NCBI GenBank assembly: GCA_933228675.1
Contig: OW121743.1
Location: forward strand, 114,129,781-114,193,780
DNA: 64,000 nucleotides
Reading direction: 5' to 3'
Source: Stomorhina lunata
Taxonomy: Eukaryota > Arthropoda > Insecta > Diptera > Rhiniidae
Program-made: the position numbers and the translations under genes
Notes under the pieces: model-generated
Seen by the model: only the letters and a program-made list of their open reading frames with translations
What the model was told of the DNA's origin: nothing
Database searches by the model: none
Part shown: in pieces, positions 1-12,240 of the stretch
Layout of the letters: every line of letters starts with the position of its first letter
Numbering within the stretch: position 1 is the stretch's first letter

Positions 1-1077
1 TTGTTTCGCAGAATGTGATTCTCAAATCTCATAAATTTGAATAAAACATTTAAGCAATTAAATTATATAAAATTATAATAAAAAAGTCATGTGTGAATTT
101 TTACTACTAGTCATTTTCTTTTCTGATTTCCCATGAGTAAAACCGACCATATCAAAATTAATTTTTCAATATATCATCAGTATAATTATAAAATGATTAC
201 AAACTGTCACAATATAAACAAATTTAAGAAAAATAAACATAAATTTCTTATAAAATATGGGTTGAGTAACAGATCTTTTCAGAAAGGTGCAGACATTTTC
301 TATCAGAAAACAAATAAAATCGTCTTAATTTTATTTATGATATTTAAAATATTCTTAGGAAAAATATAATAAAGAAAATAATACCACAAAATTAAATTAT
401 GAGATACATAAATTAATGATACATAAAAAAATGTATATAAAATTAGATAAAACCGGCAAACGTTAAGGGATCGGTCAGTTGGGATTCATTTGATGTCAAG
501 GAAATTGGCTTCAATATAAATTGAAGCCGAGAGACGTTCAAAGGCGAAACTGAACTAAAGCGAATTTACAATTTTTGAAGAACATTCAAAATTGTAGAAT
601 TGAAGAATGTATACAGCAAATTTCATTGAAATCGGAAACCTTGTTTGTTTTGACTCCATAACCAAAGACTATAACCAAAGACTCTATAATATAAATACAT
701 TTTTGTTCTGTCAAATGTAATATTAAAGTTGATGGTACTTATCTACTTTATTTGAAAAACACAAACAAACATACATTTCATGAACACGTTTGTGTGCCTA
801 AGCTTTCTCTCATTTGTTAATCGGCTCCATTAGTTGTTTCCGAATTAGAGTAAAAGCGGTATACTATATCTTTTATGGAACTTTCCAAAACGACCATACA
901 GCAAATTAATGTGTGGAAGTGGAACATCTTTATATTATAGTCTTTTCTAAAATAATTTAATTGTTTTGAGCAAAGAAATCGACATTATAAACTTGTATGC
1001 CAAGATTTTTTTTTTTTTTTTAATTACATATTCCGGTATGTGATGAAAATCGATCGTTTTCAAATCGTACGATTTCT
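1..1077. other. A/T-rich stretch, no gene seen
   Basis: No open frame here resembles a gene. The only structure I can point to is a short hairpin at 507-528, with 9-bp arms GGCTTCAAT and ATTGAAGCC around a 4-nt loop. A short direct repeat of ataaccaaagact lies near 658-685. Confidence 0.5.
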
Positions 1078-1558
1078 GGTTTATAGGCCCCACTTCCCGG
1101 AATTGATATATTGGACAAAAAAATCAATATTTTTTCATGAAATTTAAGACAAATACTGATTACGTAAACATAAATCACTGCACCAAATTTCGTTCAAATC
1201 GATCCATATTTGAAAATAGCTCCCATACAAACTCTTTTCCCGAAACGCACTAAATGAGACAAAATTCACTAAAACGCTTGTAAATCCGAAGATAATGAGA
1301 ATTTTATGTTTATTTTTTGCATACATATTTCTTGTAACAACTGTAATCAATTTGTCAAATTTCGAGATAATCGGTCCACATTTGACCCTAGTCCAAATGA
1401 AGGAAACAGCTTAAATGTATAAGTTTTGAGAAAATGATTGTATGATGGCAAAATTTAGCAAATATTTGTCTTTATACAGGAAAAAGAACACCTTTGACCT
1501 TTGTGGTGAAGGCTATCGTATGGTCGGGCTTGACCGACTATAGCACTTTCTTACTTGT
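1078..1558 (-). repeat. DINE-1/Helentron-like repeat, copy A (truncated)
   Basis: Read on the minus strand, this starts at 1558 with the tract acaagtaagaaagtgctata, followed by gtcggtcaagcccgaccata. It then continues with the same blocks as the full copies at 13887-14677 and 41469-42267. It stops in the block reading ccgggaagtggggcc, so the half carrying the microsatellite and the terminal hairpin is missing. The open frame inside it on the minus strand also appears in other copies in broken form and is not a gene. Confidence 0.75.
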
Positions 1559-2843
1559 TTTTTGTTTAAATGGGAAAAATTATCTCAAAAATTATTTCTT
1601 CTATATAAGGAAGTCTTGAAAAAATTTCATATTTTTGCCAAAAATATAAGAACAAAAATTTTAATTTCATTTCAATATTATTTTTGATTTTATGGCTGTT
1701 ATTTGAAAATTATTTTTTAAAATTCTTATTGAATATGTATAATAATTTATTAAATGAAAATTAATTCAATCGTCTGGCCCCAAACAAATTAAATGATTCA
1801 GAGATATTGCAAAATTTCTTAATCATATTTCCTAGACTTTTGTTTTTTTGGTTAAATCAACGGAGTCGTTAAAAAAAAGAAAATTTTAAAAATTGTTAAT
1901 TTTCAGAATTTTGTGAGGAAAAAAACTCATTTAAAATTTCTTCATCTCTTCCAACATGCGTAATGTTGCGTGTTGTGCTTGATATAATGTTTTCAAACCT
2001 TCCTGGCTAATTTCATTTCACACCCAAATGCTTGCTCTAAATATTGTGTGTAGTTTGCCCTAACCCTCTTCCCTTATTAATCTGAAAATCTTATTCACAT
2101 TATAGATAGCCTTTAATAAAATTATTTTTAAAATTTTAAAAATTTTGTTTACAGAAAAAATTCATATTCATATTTTGTTTTAATATTAATTAATTTGCCA
2201 AAAGAAAATATGTTAAAAATTTAATGTAATAATTTTTCATTTTATTCTCGGGGTCTTACTAATGAGTGGCCCAGCCATGAGTCATTGAAATAAATAATGC
2301 GCGAAAAGAAACTACATATTTTCAAATAAATAATAATAAAAATATGTTAATTATGCGAAAATTTATTACAAGCCTAATTTATGAATTTATTTTCGTTAAG
2401 AAAATAAATTATAATTTTATATTTTTACACTTGTTGATTTTTTGTGGTGATCATTATTTCTTGTAATATTTACATAAGTGAAGGATTTTGTATTGGGTGT
2501 ACAAGTTAATAATGTCGATTTTTTTTTGCTTGAAAAGTGCATTTATTAAAATTACAAAATGAATTGATATATAATTTCTGTATTGTCATTGTTAGCTCAT
2601 TCTTTTTCCCATATCTTTGGTAGCATGGTATGGATTCCGCGCCAAAAAACAGCTATTTTTTAAGATAAAGAATAATGGATCGATTGTAAAGAGTGTTCTA
2701 AAAAAAATATGCATTTACTATTTTAGACAAAATTTATCCATAGTGCAAGAAATAATTTATTTTTTGATCAAGTTAGTTTCTATAGATATGTCAGATACTA
2801 TTATTTTAGAAATTATTAATTTTCAATAGTTATTTCAATCAAA
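1559..2843. other. A/T-rich stretch left of the DD37E transposon
   Basis: No gene is visible. Part of the right side must be the 5' untranslated portion and left end of the transposon whose coding region starts at 2844. I could not identify its terminal inverted repeat with confidence. Confidence 0.4.
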
Positions 2844-3834
2844 ATGGACTGCGAAAAAAAAGTTCGTGAAAATATAATTAAAACTTTTCAAAAAAATCCG
2901 TCATGGACTTTTAAAAAAATAGCTAAAAATTTGAAAGTTGACCCTCGAACGGTTTCTAATGCCATCAGACGGTATAAGGAAAACCTGAGCATTGAAAGAA
3001 AACCAGGATCAGGGAGGAAAAAGGGTCCTACAGATATTGGTAAGGCAAAAGAAGTCGAGCGACTCTTTCGAAGAGCGCCTAACACTTCTTTAAGAAAAGC
3101 AGCTCGTACGGTGAAATGTTCTACGAATTTTGCACATAGAGTCAAAGCTTATGCTGGACTGAAGACATACAAAGTCCAAAAGGTTCCAGATCGCAATGCT
3201 ATAAAGAACTTAGAAGCAAAAAAAAGAGCAAAAAAATTGAAGTCTGATTTTATAAAAAAAATACACCTGTTATGTGATGGATGATGAAACATACGTACTG
3301 GCAGACTTTTCTCAACTTCCTGGACAAGATTTTTATGTTGCTGATAAACGGGGCAATGTTCGGCAAGAGTTTCGCACAAAAAAACAAACAAAATTCCCTA
3401 AGAAGTTTCTCGTGTGGCAAGCTATTCGCAGTTGTGGCAAAAGAAGTAAAGTATTTGTGGCATCTGGCACAATAAACACAGAAATTTATATAAAGGAGTG
3501 CCTACAAAAACGGTTGTTACCCTTTTTAAGAGAGCACAGAGTGACTACATTTTTTTGGCCCGATTTGGCGTCATGCCATTATGGAAAAAAGGCACTTGAG
3601 TGGTACTCAAAGAATAATGTAATTTTTGTACCACGAGAGGCAAATCCACCTAACTGTCCAGAACTTCGGCCTGTGGAAAGGTATTGGGCTCTGGTAAAAA
3701 AGGAATTGAAGAACACAGGAAAGATTTCCAAGAACATGTCCGATTTTAAGCGCAGGTGGAACACATGCTCCAAAAAGGTATCAGAAGCAACTGTAAAATC
3801 TTTAATGGGAGGGTTTCCGAAAAAAAGTCGATAA
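2844..3834 (+). pseudogene. Tc1/mariner transposase, DD37E type, one frameshift
   Basis: The transposase would cut and paste its own element. Codons 1-146 (2844-3284) hold paired helix-turn-helix DNA-binding domains, including TFKKIAKNLKVDPRTVSNAI and a GRKKG AT-hook-like linker. The catalytic part continues in another frame at 3274-3834, with VMDDETY (first Asp), WPDLASCHY (second Asp) and ELRPVERYW (Glu). I count 37 residues between the second Asp and the Glu, so this is DD37E, a spacing known from the ITmD37E group first described in mosquitoes. The two frames meet at about 3270-3285. There the related copy at 50261-51710 has an intact CCVMDDETY junction, so a 2-nt loss here is the simplest explanation. 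There are no other stops in about 330 codons, which suggests a young copy. The start is the ATG at 2844 after caaa. Confidence 0.85.
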
Positions 3835-4289
3835 TTTTGCAAAACCCGAGTACTGAGTAAACATTTTAATGCTAAATGATTTTGTATAATATGTCATTAT
3901 ATTTGCGTATTTTGTAGAGTTTTTATATTAAAAGGTTTGATTTTTATTTAAGAAAATCCAACTACAAATTTTATTTAGAGCACTCTTTATATTGCAACTC
4001 AACTTTAATTGTGTTGCCAATTGCCAAAATGACATTACGTTTGGCAACTGATAACCGATAATAGAACCTAAGTTGCCTTGTCGATTAATAATAATATTGT
4101 AGATGACAACAAGAGCCAATTCTAGTTGCCAGTTGAAGGTTATTTCAGCAACCGGCAATTTGTAGTTGCTGTGAATATTTTTTGTAAAAAAAGCGGAAAA
4201 AAATATATTCCCATAGTTTTATGATATGCACATGGTTGCCATCTATACATTCGACAATGCCTGGAAGCTTTAGTTTCAAGTTTTTATTC
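3835..4289. other. Right flank of DD37E element and A/T-rich DNA
   Basis: No gene is visible. It includes several ttgcaact/agttgcca words on both strands, which resemble the dispersed repeat that follows. Confidence 0.35.
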
Positions 4290-4948
4290 TGTATTTTTTA
4301 ATTCTTGAGACAATCCAAATTTTATAAAGCTTTTGCTCAATTAATGTATGATTTTCTTTAGAACAGAGCCGTTCAGCTCTAAAGCACAATGTGCGAATTT
4401 TAAAAAAGAGCTTTTGAGCTTTCACACCGACATACTATGCATACATACTATGTCCCGCTCACACTTACATAAAATTGTCTTTGCAAAGTCAGTGCTGCCA
4501 GATTAGAATTTTTTACTCGAATATATGAAGAATGCTCGAATATGTAAAATGTATTCTGGCAACAATGAGCTTTCAAAGCTGTTTATCATAAATGCAAATA
4601 TTAATGTATGCGTCTTTGGACAGGTCTGCTTTAGAATAATCGACAACTTAGGTTGTTCCATTTCAAGGTTGAAAACATTTCCATGGGATTTCTAAAAACT
4701 TCGATCTTACAAAAATCTTTAAACGACACTAATATTTAAAAGTTTAAATATTTATTTTTTATTTCACTTTTTTTTTCATTAAAGTGGCTGTTTTTTTAAC
4801 AATTTTTCTTTTTCTTCTTCTTAGTTGCCAGTAACAATTTTAGATAACTTTTCGCAACTGAGAGAGTTGCCATATACAATAACACTTTTTTTACTGATTG
4901 TGTCGCCAGTAGAGACAACAACTAAAATTTGGTTGCAAAACAAAATCG
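4290..4948. repeat. Dispersed repeat with ttgcc/agttgcca words, copy 1
   Basis: Blocks here recur in the same order at 14812-15150. They include acaatccaaattttataaag against acaatccatactttacgaag, catttccatgggatttct against catttccatgggacttct, and the right end with gttgccagtagagacaacaa against gttgccagtagacaaagcaa. This copy carries about 300 bp (near 4345-4640) that the second copy lacks. The element class is unknown. Confidence 0.6.
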
Positions 4949-5252
4949 CCATAAATCATGCCAATTTCTGATACCATGTAATGAAGTGAAAAGTATTCCA
5001 GTAAGAAACAAATAATGGTCAATAGGGGCATATCTGGGCTGTAATTCGGGAGAACCAAAAGTGCTATCCACTGTTTTCCAAATAGTTTTTGACCGGTTTT
5101 GCAACATGTGGACAAGTGTTTTTATCATAAAAGATTATAGGCTCGTGTCTGATGAAATATTCTGGTCGTTTCTCATTGATTACGCTCATTAAACGAACAG
5201 GTCCCCTGTGTTTAAATCTGAACCGATTAAAACAGCTCATACTAAAAAACAT
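4925..5252 (-). pseudogene. mariner (irritans-like) transposase relic, C-terminal half
   Basis: On the minus strand, two frames give recognisable mariner pieces. One is INEKRPEYFIRH, followed by DKNTCPHVAKPVKNYLE, equivalent to the D-N-x-x-P-H-V catalytic block. The other, after a frameshift, is SPELQPRYAPIDHYLF, equivalent to the PPYSPDLAPSDYHLF block. The tail NWHDLWRFCF matches the region after the last catalytic Asp. Frameshifts and a missing N-terminal half make it non-functional. It abuts the right end of the repeat at 4290-4948. Confidence 0.75.
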
Positions 5253-5514
5253 CCTTTTGATACCACCAAAAAGAGAACTTTACCTTGCAGTCATAGTTTT
5301 TTAGGCTCGAACCCCAGTTAAAGTCTTTAAATCCGAAACACTTTTCACTTTAGTGAAAAATTTCATGATTTGATCTCAGCCGATCGGAGACTAAAAGTGA
5401 AAGCGATTGTGAAAGCTATAGAGGCATTTCACAATTTTAAATGATCACTTGAATATGAGAAATTTACATACTTTAATGGCTTATATTTACAACCTGTTAA
5501 GGCCGATCATATTT

Positions 5515-5700
5515 TAAAATTCCATGCGATCTTGTGTTGGCCAAGCTTTGCCTCTACTTTATCTTTCCATCGAAGTTTCGGACGTCCTCTTCTACGAGTT
5601 CCCTCGGGATCGTTTTCGAACAATTTTCTTGCTGGAGTATTTTTATGAGTTAATGTCATCCTTCAGAACCTCATAAGCTTCGTAGGGATGCCAAATTCAG
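5515..5700 (-). pseudogene. RTE-like LINE fragment
   Basis: The minus strand reads EFGIPTKLMRF then RMTLT, typical of the reverse transcriptase thumb-side region. It runs into ENDPEGTRRRGRPKLRWKDK, the C-terminal signature of RTE-type endonuclease/reverse transcriptases. The two pieces are closer together than in full elements, so there is an internal deletion, and a stop interrupts the first. This is a relic only. Confidence 0.65.
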
Positions 5701-7678
5701 ACATTGGGAAAATAGAATGGAAATAAGTCCGTTAACCGTTGGGCGGATTTAAAAATTTTATGTTGATATAGCAGAAGCATTGGGGAGCTTAAGTTTTGAA
5801 CCTGGAAAGCCTAGATTTTACTGGAATTTTACAATCGGCCCCCAAAGTAGGGCACCTCAGACTCATAAATCACTTAAAACAATATATAAGTGTAATCTTC
5901 CAACCGATTTGAAAAATCATACTATATATAACAAATATATAGATCAAAATCTACAAAAAACTGCATGTGCTATCTCTTACGGTTTTGAAGATATTCGACT
6001 TCAAAAACTAAAATTTTTAATTTTAGTTTTTGAATTTTTTACTAATTTAAAGTTTTCTTCTAAAAGAAGAATGAAATTGTAAATATTTTACTAGAAAGAA
6101 GTGTATTAAAAGCTTTATTACATAAAAAGTTATAAGTGCTTAAAGTTAATATTAAAAAAAATCTATTTTTCCCCTTTTTTTGGGTAAAAAGTATTTTTAA
6201 TGTTTTTTAGTTATTTAAAAAATTTCTTAAGGAACATATCGCTGTTCCAATTAAACTTGTTTGTTTAAAAATTTTTGAATTTTGTTTTTGAAATGTAATT
6301 TTACTAGGGACTTAAATCTTTTTCTTGTAAAAAATTGGACTTAGTGCTTTTGCTCATCACTACAAAACAACAACACAAAAAAATGAGATACTGTAATTTT
6401 ATCATTGTAATATATGTATTTTTACTTATTGTACATTTCTACATCAAAATCTACATTTCTAGGAAAAGTGGACTTAGTGGCTTTGCATGTTAAGCCAGTG
6501 ATATAACATTTACAATTTTCTAAAAGAAAACTTTACAAAGTAAATAATTGAGTTAAAAGCTAACTTCTCGTTTATTCGGTGTTAGTTCCAAAAATTCTCG
6601 AATTAGACCTATCGTTTAGGGAAATTTTAATTTTGATTCATAATTCTTCCGAAAGCACGCGAGCTGTAAAAAAAATTTACCAAATTTGTTTGAACCAAAG
6701 TGTTTTTAATTACGTTGCAAAAGTACTTTGTCGTTCTTAAAGTGGTCAAGCAATTAGAGCAAAAAATTCTAAAATTACCCAATTTTGAAAATTTTTTTCA
6801 ATCTTTTTAAGAATTCTGGGATTTCTGTTACGAAAAATATTTTTTTTATTATTTTTTTTTTTTGTGCTGAGTCCATGGATGCTGAGTGTATGTACTATTA
6901 ATCGAGTGTGGCTTGTTCGGAAATATTTATTTTCCGCAAAAAATAATGAATAATGACTCGATGTGCATCATATGTGATACATTGGACATGAAAAGGGTTA
7001 AATGTAATTTTGGCTGTTGACCATTGTTATTATACAAATGATAAATTGTCCGAATCATACTTGTACACTATTCAATCAAGTTTTATTTAAACTTTCGGTC
7101 TAGATCAATTGAAATATTTAAAGAGAATTTTGCACTTTAAAGCAAAATTTCAATAGAATCCAACAGATACAAAAAGCTAAAAATACCAACAAACAGATAC
7201 ATTTAAGGAAAATGAATAGAATTTATTTTTAAAGAAGAAAAATTCTCACGAGTGATTCATAACAGAGTAATTTTCACTTTTATTTCAAATTGTAGATATT
7301 TATTTTTGTTTAAATTCTGTTTTTATTTGCTAATTTTTTAATGTTTATTTATTTGCTTTTGTTTTTAGATTTTTAGGAAATTTTTATAACAAAAAAAAAA
7401 CAACTGAAAAGAAAATAAAAATTTCCTTTTTGATGTTGATTTTAAGAGTTAAACAGACAGAAAGTCTTACAATTTTACGTTTTTGTATTGAACAAAATTT
7501 GTCTTTCAAACAGACATACAACATTTTTTGGCAAAAGTTTTGAATTTTTTCACTTTTGTCACGAGTTTGAGTTTTCTTAAAAAAATAAAGGTAAAAATAA
7601 AAATTTATTTAAAATCTTTACACTTTTTCCATTGACCTTAAAAAATATTTAAAGATTTTTTCATTTTAGCAATTAATC

Positions 7679-7727
<49 letters not shown>

Positions 7728-8189
7728 TTGAAAATTTATGTTTTATAAATGATTTTTATATGTTTTGTTTATTTTACTAAATTTAATATATTTTTTTCTT
7801 TAGAAAAGTAAACACACAAAATAGAAAAATCATAGGAGAAAAAAAAACCTTTAAATTTATATTCATTTTATTCACACGACTCAATGAAAGAAATAAACAA
7901 ATCGCGTCAATAGTCTTTATGACGCCCGCCTATAATAAAAATTATTATTTGGTTGGTAGATTATTCATTATTTCATATTTTGTAATTTCAAAATTTTTTT
8001 CTCCTCAAACTGTTCGTTTTCAATAAAATTTTTAATAATAAAATTACTACAAAGTTTAGTTTATTTACTTTTCGAATCCAATAAAAAAAATTCTGGGAAA
8101 TTGTGGATTTGTGGGTCTTTTTAAAATTCCCCAAAAATAAGCTCTTAAATAAACTTAAAGTTATAGTTACTGTAGTTTTAATGAAGAAA
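5701..8189. other. A/T-rich intergenic DNA with a 39-nt poly-T tract
   Basis: No gene is supported. The 100-codon open frame at 5780-6082 has no recognisable features and A/T-driven composition. A run of 39 T occupies 7688-7726. Many short A/T words follow, leading into the large array. Confidence 0.5.
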
Positions 8190-11100
8190 TATGAAAAATT
8201 TTCAATAGCTATTTTTTACGTGAAAAATTTTCTATAAAAATTTTTTATATGCAAATTTTGTGTAGAAATTTTTTATAGGAAAAATCTTTATATAAAAAAA
8301 TTTTCTATAGAAATTTTTTTATATAAAAAATGTTTTATAAAAATTTTTTATGTAAAAGATTTTGGAAAGAAATTTTTTAAATGAAAGAAAAATTTTCTAT
8401 AGAAATTATATAAAAAATTTTCTATAGAAATTTTTTATATGAAAAATTTTCTGTAGAAATTTTTTATATGAAAAATTGTCTATAGAAATTTTTTATATAA
8501 CAAATTTTCTATAGAAATTTTTTATATGAACAAATTTTCTATAGAATTTTTTTTTATATAAAAAATTTTCTATAGAAATTTTTTATATGAAAAATTTTCT
8601 ATAGAAGTTTTTTATATGAAAAATTTTCTATATAAATTTTTTATATAAAAAATTTTGTATAGAAATTTTTTATATGAAAAATTTTCTTTAGAAATTTTTT
8701 ATATGAAAAATTTTCGATAGAAATTTTTTATATGAAAAATTTTCTAAAGAAAGTTTTTATATGAACAATTTTCTATAGAAATTTTTTATATGTAAAGTTA
8801 TATAAAAATCTTTCTATAGAAATTTTTTATATGAAAAATTTTCTATAGAAATTTTTTATATGAAAAATTTTCTATAGAAATTTTGTATATGCATAAAAAT
8901 TTTTTTATGCAAAATTTCCTATACTTTCTTTAGAAATTTTTTATTTGTAAAATTTTCTATAGAAATTTCTTATAGAAAATTTTTTATAAAAAATTATTAT
9001 ATGTTTTTATTATTTCTATAGAAAATCTTTGATATAAAAAATTTCTATAGAAAATTTTTCATATAAAAAATTTCTATAGAAAATTTTTCATATAAAAAAT
9101 TTCTATAGAAAATTTTTCATATAAAAAATTTCTATAGAAAATTTTTCATATAAAAAATTTCTATAGAAAATTTTTCATATAAAAAATTTCTTTAGAAAAT
9201 TTTTCATATAAAAATTTTCTATAGAAAGTCTTTCATATAAAAAATTTCTATAGAAAATTTTTCATATACAAAATTTCTATAGAAAATTTTTCATATAAAA
9301 AATTTCTTTAGAAAATTTTTCATATAAAAATTTTTTATAGAAAATTTTTCATATAGAAAATTTCTATAGAAAGTCTTTCATATAAAAAATGTCTATAGAA
9401 AATTTTTCATATAAAAAATTTCTATAGAAAATTTTTCATATAAAAAATTTCTATAGAAAATTTTTCATATAAAAATAGAAAAATAGAAAATTTTTCATAT
9501 AAAAATTTTCTAAAGAAATTTTTCATATAAAAAATTTCTATAGAAAATTTTTCATATAAAAAATTTCTTTAGAAAATTTTTCATATAAAAATTTTCTATA
9601 GAAAGTCTTTCATATAAAAAATTTCTATAGAAAATTTTTCATATAAAAAATTTCTTTAGAAAATTTTTCATATAAAAATTTTTTATAGAAAATTTTTCAT
9701 ATAGAATATTTCTATAGAAATTTTTCATATAAAAATTTTCTATAGAAAATTTTTCATATAAAAATTTTCTTTAGAAAATTTTTCATATAGAAAATTTGTA
9801 TAGAAAATTTTTCATATAAAAATTTTCTATAGAAAATTTTTCATATAAAAATTTTCTATAGAAAATTTTTCATATAAAAATTTTCTATAGAAAATTTTTC
9901 ATATAAAAATTTTCTATAGAAAATTTTTCATATAAAAATTTTCTATAGAAAATTTTTCATATAAAAATTTTCTTTAGAAAATTTTTTATATTAAAATTTT
10001 CTATAGAAAATTTTTCATATTAAAATTTTCTATAGAAAATTTTTTATATAAAAATTTTCTATAGAAAATTTTTCATGTAAAAATTTTCTATAGAAAATTT
10101 CTCATATAAAAATTTTCTATAGAAAATTTCTCATATAAAAATTTTCTATAGAAAATTTCTCATATAAAAATTTTCTATAGAAAATTTTTCATATAAAAAT
10201 TTTCTATAGAAAATTTTTCATATAAAAAATTTCTTTAGAAAATTTTTCATATAAAAATTTTCTATAGAAAGTTTTTCATATAAAAAATTTCTATAGAAAG
10301 TCTTTCATATAAAAAATTTCTATAGAAAATTTTTCATATAAAAAATTTCTTTAGAAAATTTTTCATATAAAAATTTTTTATAGAAAATTTTTCATATAGA
10401 ATATTTCTATAGAAATTTTTCATATAAAAATTTTCTATAGAAAATTTTTCATATAAAAATTTTCTTTAGAAAATTTTTCATATAGAAAATTTGTATAGAA
10501 AATTTTTCATATAAAAATTTTCTATAGAAAATTTTTCATATAAAAATTTTCTATAGAAAATTTTTCATATAAAAATTTTCTATAGAAAATTTTTCATATA
10601 AAAATTTTCTATAGAAAATTTTTCATATAAAAATTTTCTATAGAAAATTTTTCATATAAAAATTTTCTATAGAAAATTTTTCATATAAAAATTTTCTTTA
10701 GAAAATTTTTTATATTAAAATTTTCTATAGAAAATTTTTCATATTAAAATTTTCTATAGAAAATTTTTTATATAAAAATTTTCTATAGAAAATTTTTCAT
10801 GTAAAAATTTTCTATAGAAAATTTCTCATATAAAAATTTTCTATAGAAAATTTCTCATATAAAAATTTTCTATAGAAAATTTCTCATATAAAAATTTTCT
10901 ATAGAAAATTTCTCATATAAAAATTTTCTATAGAAAATTTTTCATATAAAAATTTTCTATAGAAAATTTTTCATATAAAAATTTTCTATAGAAAATTTTT
11001 CATATAAAAATTTTCTATAGAAAATTTTTCATATAAAAATTTTCTATAGAAAATTTTTCATATAAAAATTTTCTATAGAAAATTTTTCATATTAAAATTT

Positions 11101-12240
11101 TCTATAGAAAATTTTTCATATTAAAATTTTCTATAGAAAATGTTTCATATAAAAATTTTCTATAGAAAATAGAATTTTTTTAAAAAATTTTTTATAGAAA
11201 AAATTTTCCATAGAAATTTTTTATATGAAAGTTTCTATAGAAATTTTTTTATATAAATAATTTTCTATAGAAATTTTTTTTATAAAAATTTTCTATAGAA
11301 ATTTATTTAAAAAAAAAAAAATTCTATAGAAATTTTTTTATATAAAAAATTTTCTATATGAAAAATTTTATATGAAAAATTTTCTATAGAAAATTTTTAA
11401 ATGAAAAATTTTCTTTAAAAACTACTTATAAATATGAAAATTTTCGATAGAAATTGTTGATATGAAAAATTTTGTATATAAATTTTTTATATATAAAATT
11501 TTCTATAGAAATTTCTTAAACGAAAAATTTTCAATAGAAATTTTTTATACGAAAAATTTTCTATAGAAATTTTTTAAATGAAAAATTTTCTATACAAATT
11601 TTTTATATGAAAAATTTTCTATACAAATTTTTTATATGAAAAATTTTTATATAAAAACTTTCTGAAGAAAATATTTCATAAAAAAAATATCTACAGAAAA
11701 TTTTTTATATAAAAAATTTCTATAGAAAATTTTTCATACAAAAAATTTCTTTAGAAAATTTTTCATATAAAAAATTTCTATCGAAACTTTTTCATATAAA
11801 AAATTTCTATAGAAAATTTTTCATATAAAAAATATCTATATTTTTCATATAAAAAACTTTTATTCAAAATTTTTACATAAGAAATTTGATAGAAAATTTT
11901 TTATGTTAAAAAATTTCTATAGAAAATTTTTCATATAAAAAATTTTCATAGAAAAATTTTGATATAAAAAATTTCTATATAACATTTTTTTACATAAAAC
12001 ATTTGTATACAAAATTTTTCATATAAAAAATTTCTATAGAAAATTTTTATATGAAAAATTTTCTATATGAAAAATTTTCTATAGAAATTTTCTATATGAA
12101 AAATTTTCTATAGAAAATTTTTATATCAAAAATTTTCTATAGAAAGTTTTTATAAGAAAAACTTTCTATACAAATTTTTGTATATAAAAAATTTTCTTTA
12201 GAAATGTTTTATATGAAAGATTTTCTATATAATTATTTAA
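8190..12240. repeat. 29-bp A/T minisatellite array 1 (about 4 kb)
   Basis: The region consists of tandem monomers of the form CTATAG-AAAA-TTTTT-CATAT-AAAAA-TTTT. Consecutive CTATAG cores are 29 bp apart over long stretches. The left part (8190-8990) and right part (11170-12240) are more degraded variants with TATATGAAAAATTTTC spacers. The centre (9050-11160) is homogeneous. The core TTTTCTATAGAAAA is palindromic. Variant monomers serve as landmarks: catatagaatatt at 9698 and 10393, catgtaa at 10074 and 10798. They show that a block of about 700 bp was duplicated. Open frames inside are composition artefacts. Confidence 0.95.

Noticed and set aside
5780..6082. 100-codon frame as a gene
   Set aside because: Composition is generic for A/T-rich DNA, with no domain, splice or conservation evidence in the window.
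8190..12240. CRISPR-like appearance (about 29-bp regular repeats)
   Set aside because: There are no unique spacers: the whole period repeats. The setting is eukaryotic with spliced genes, so these are minisatellite arrays.
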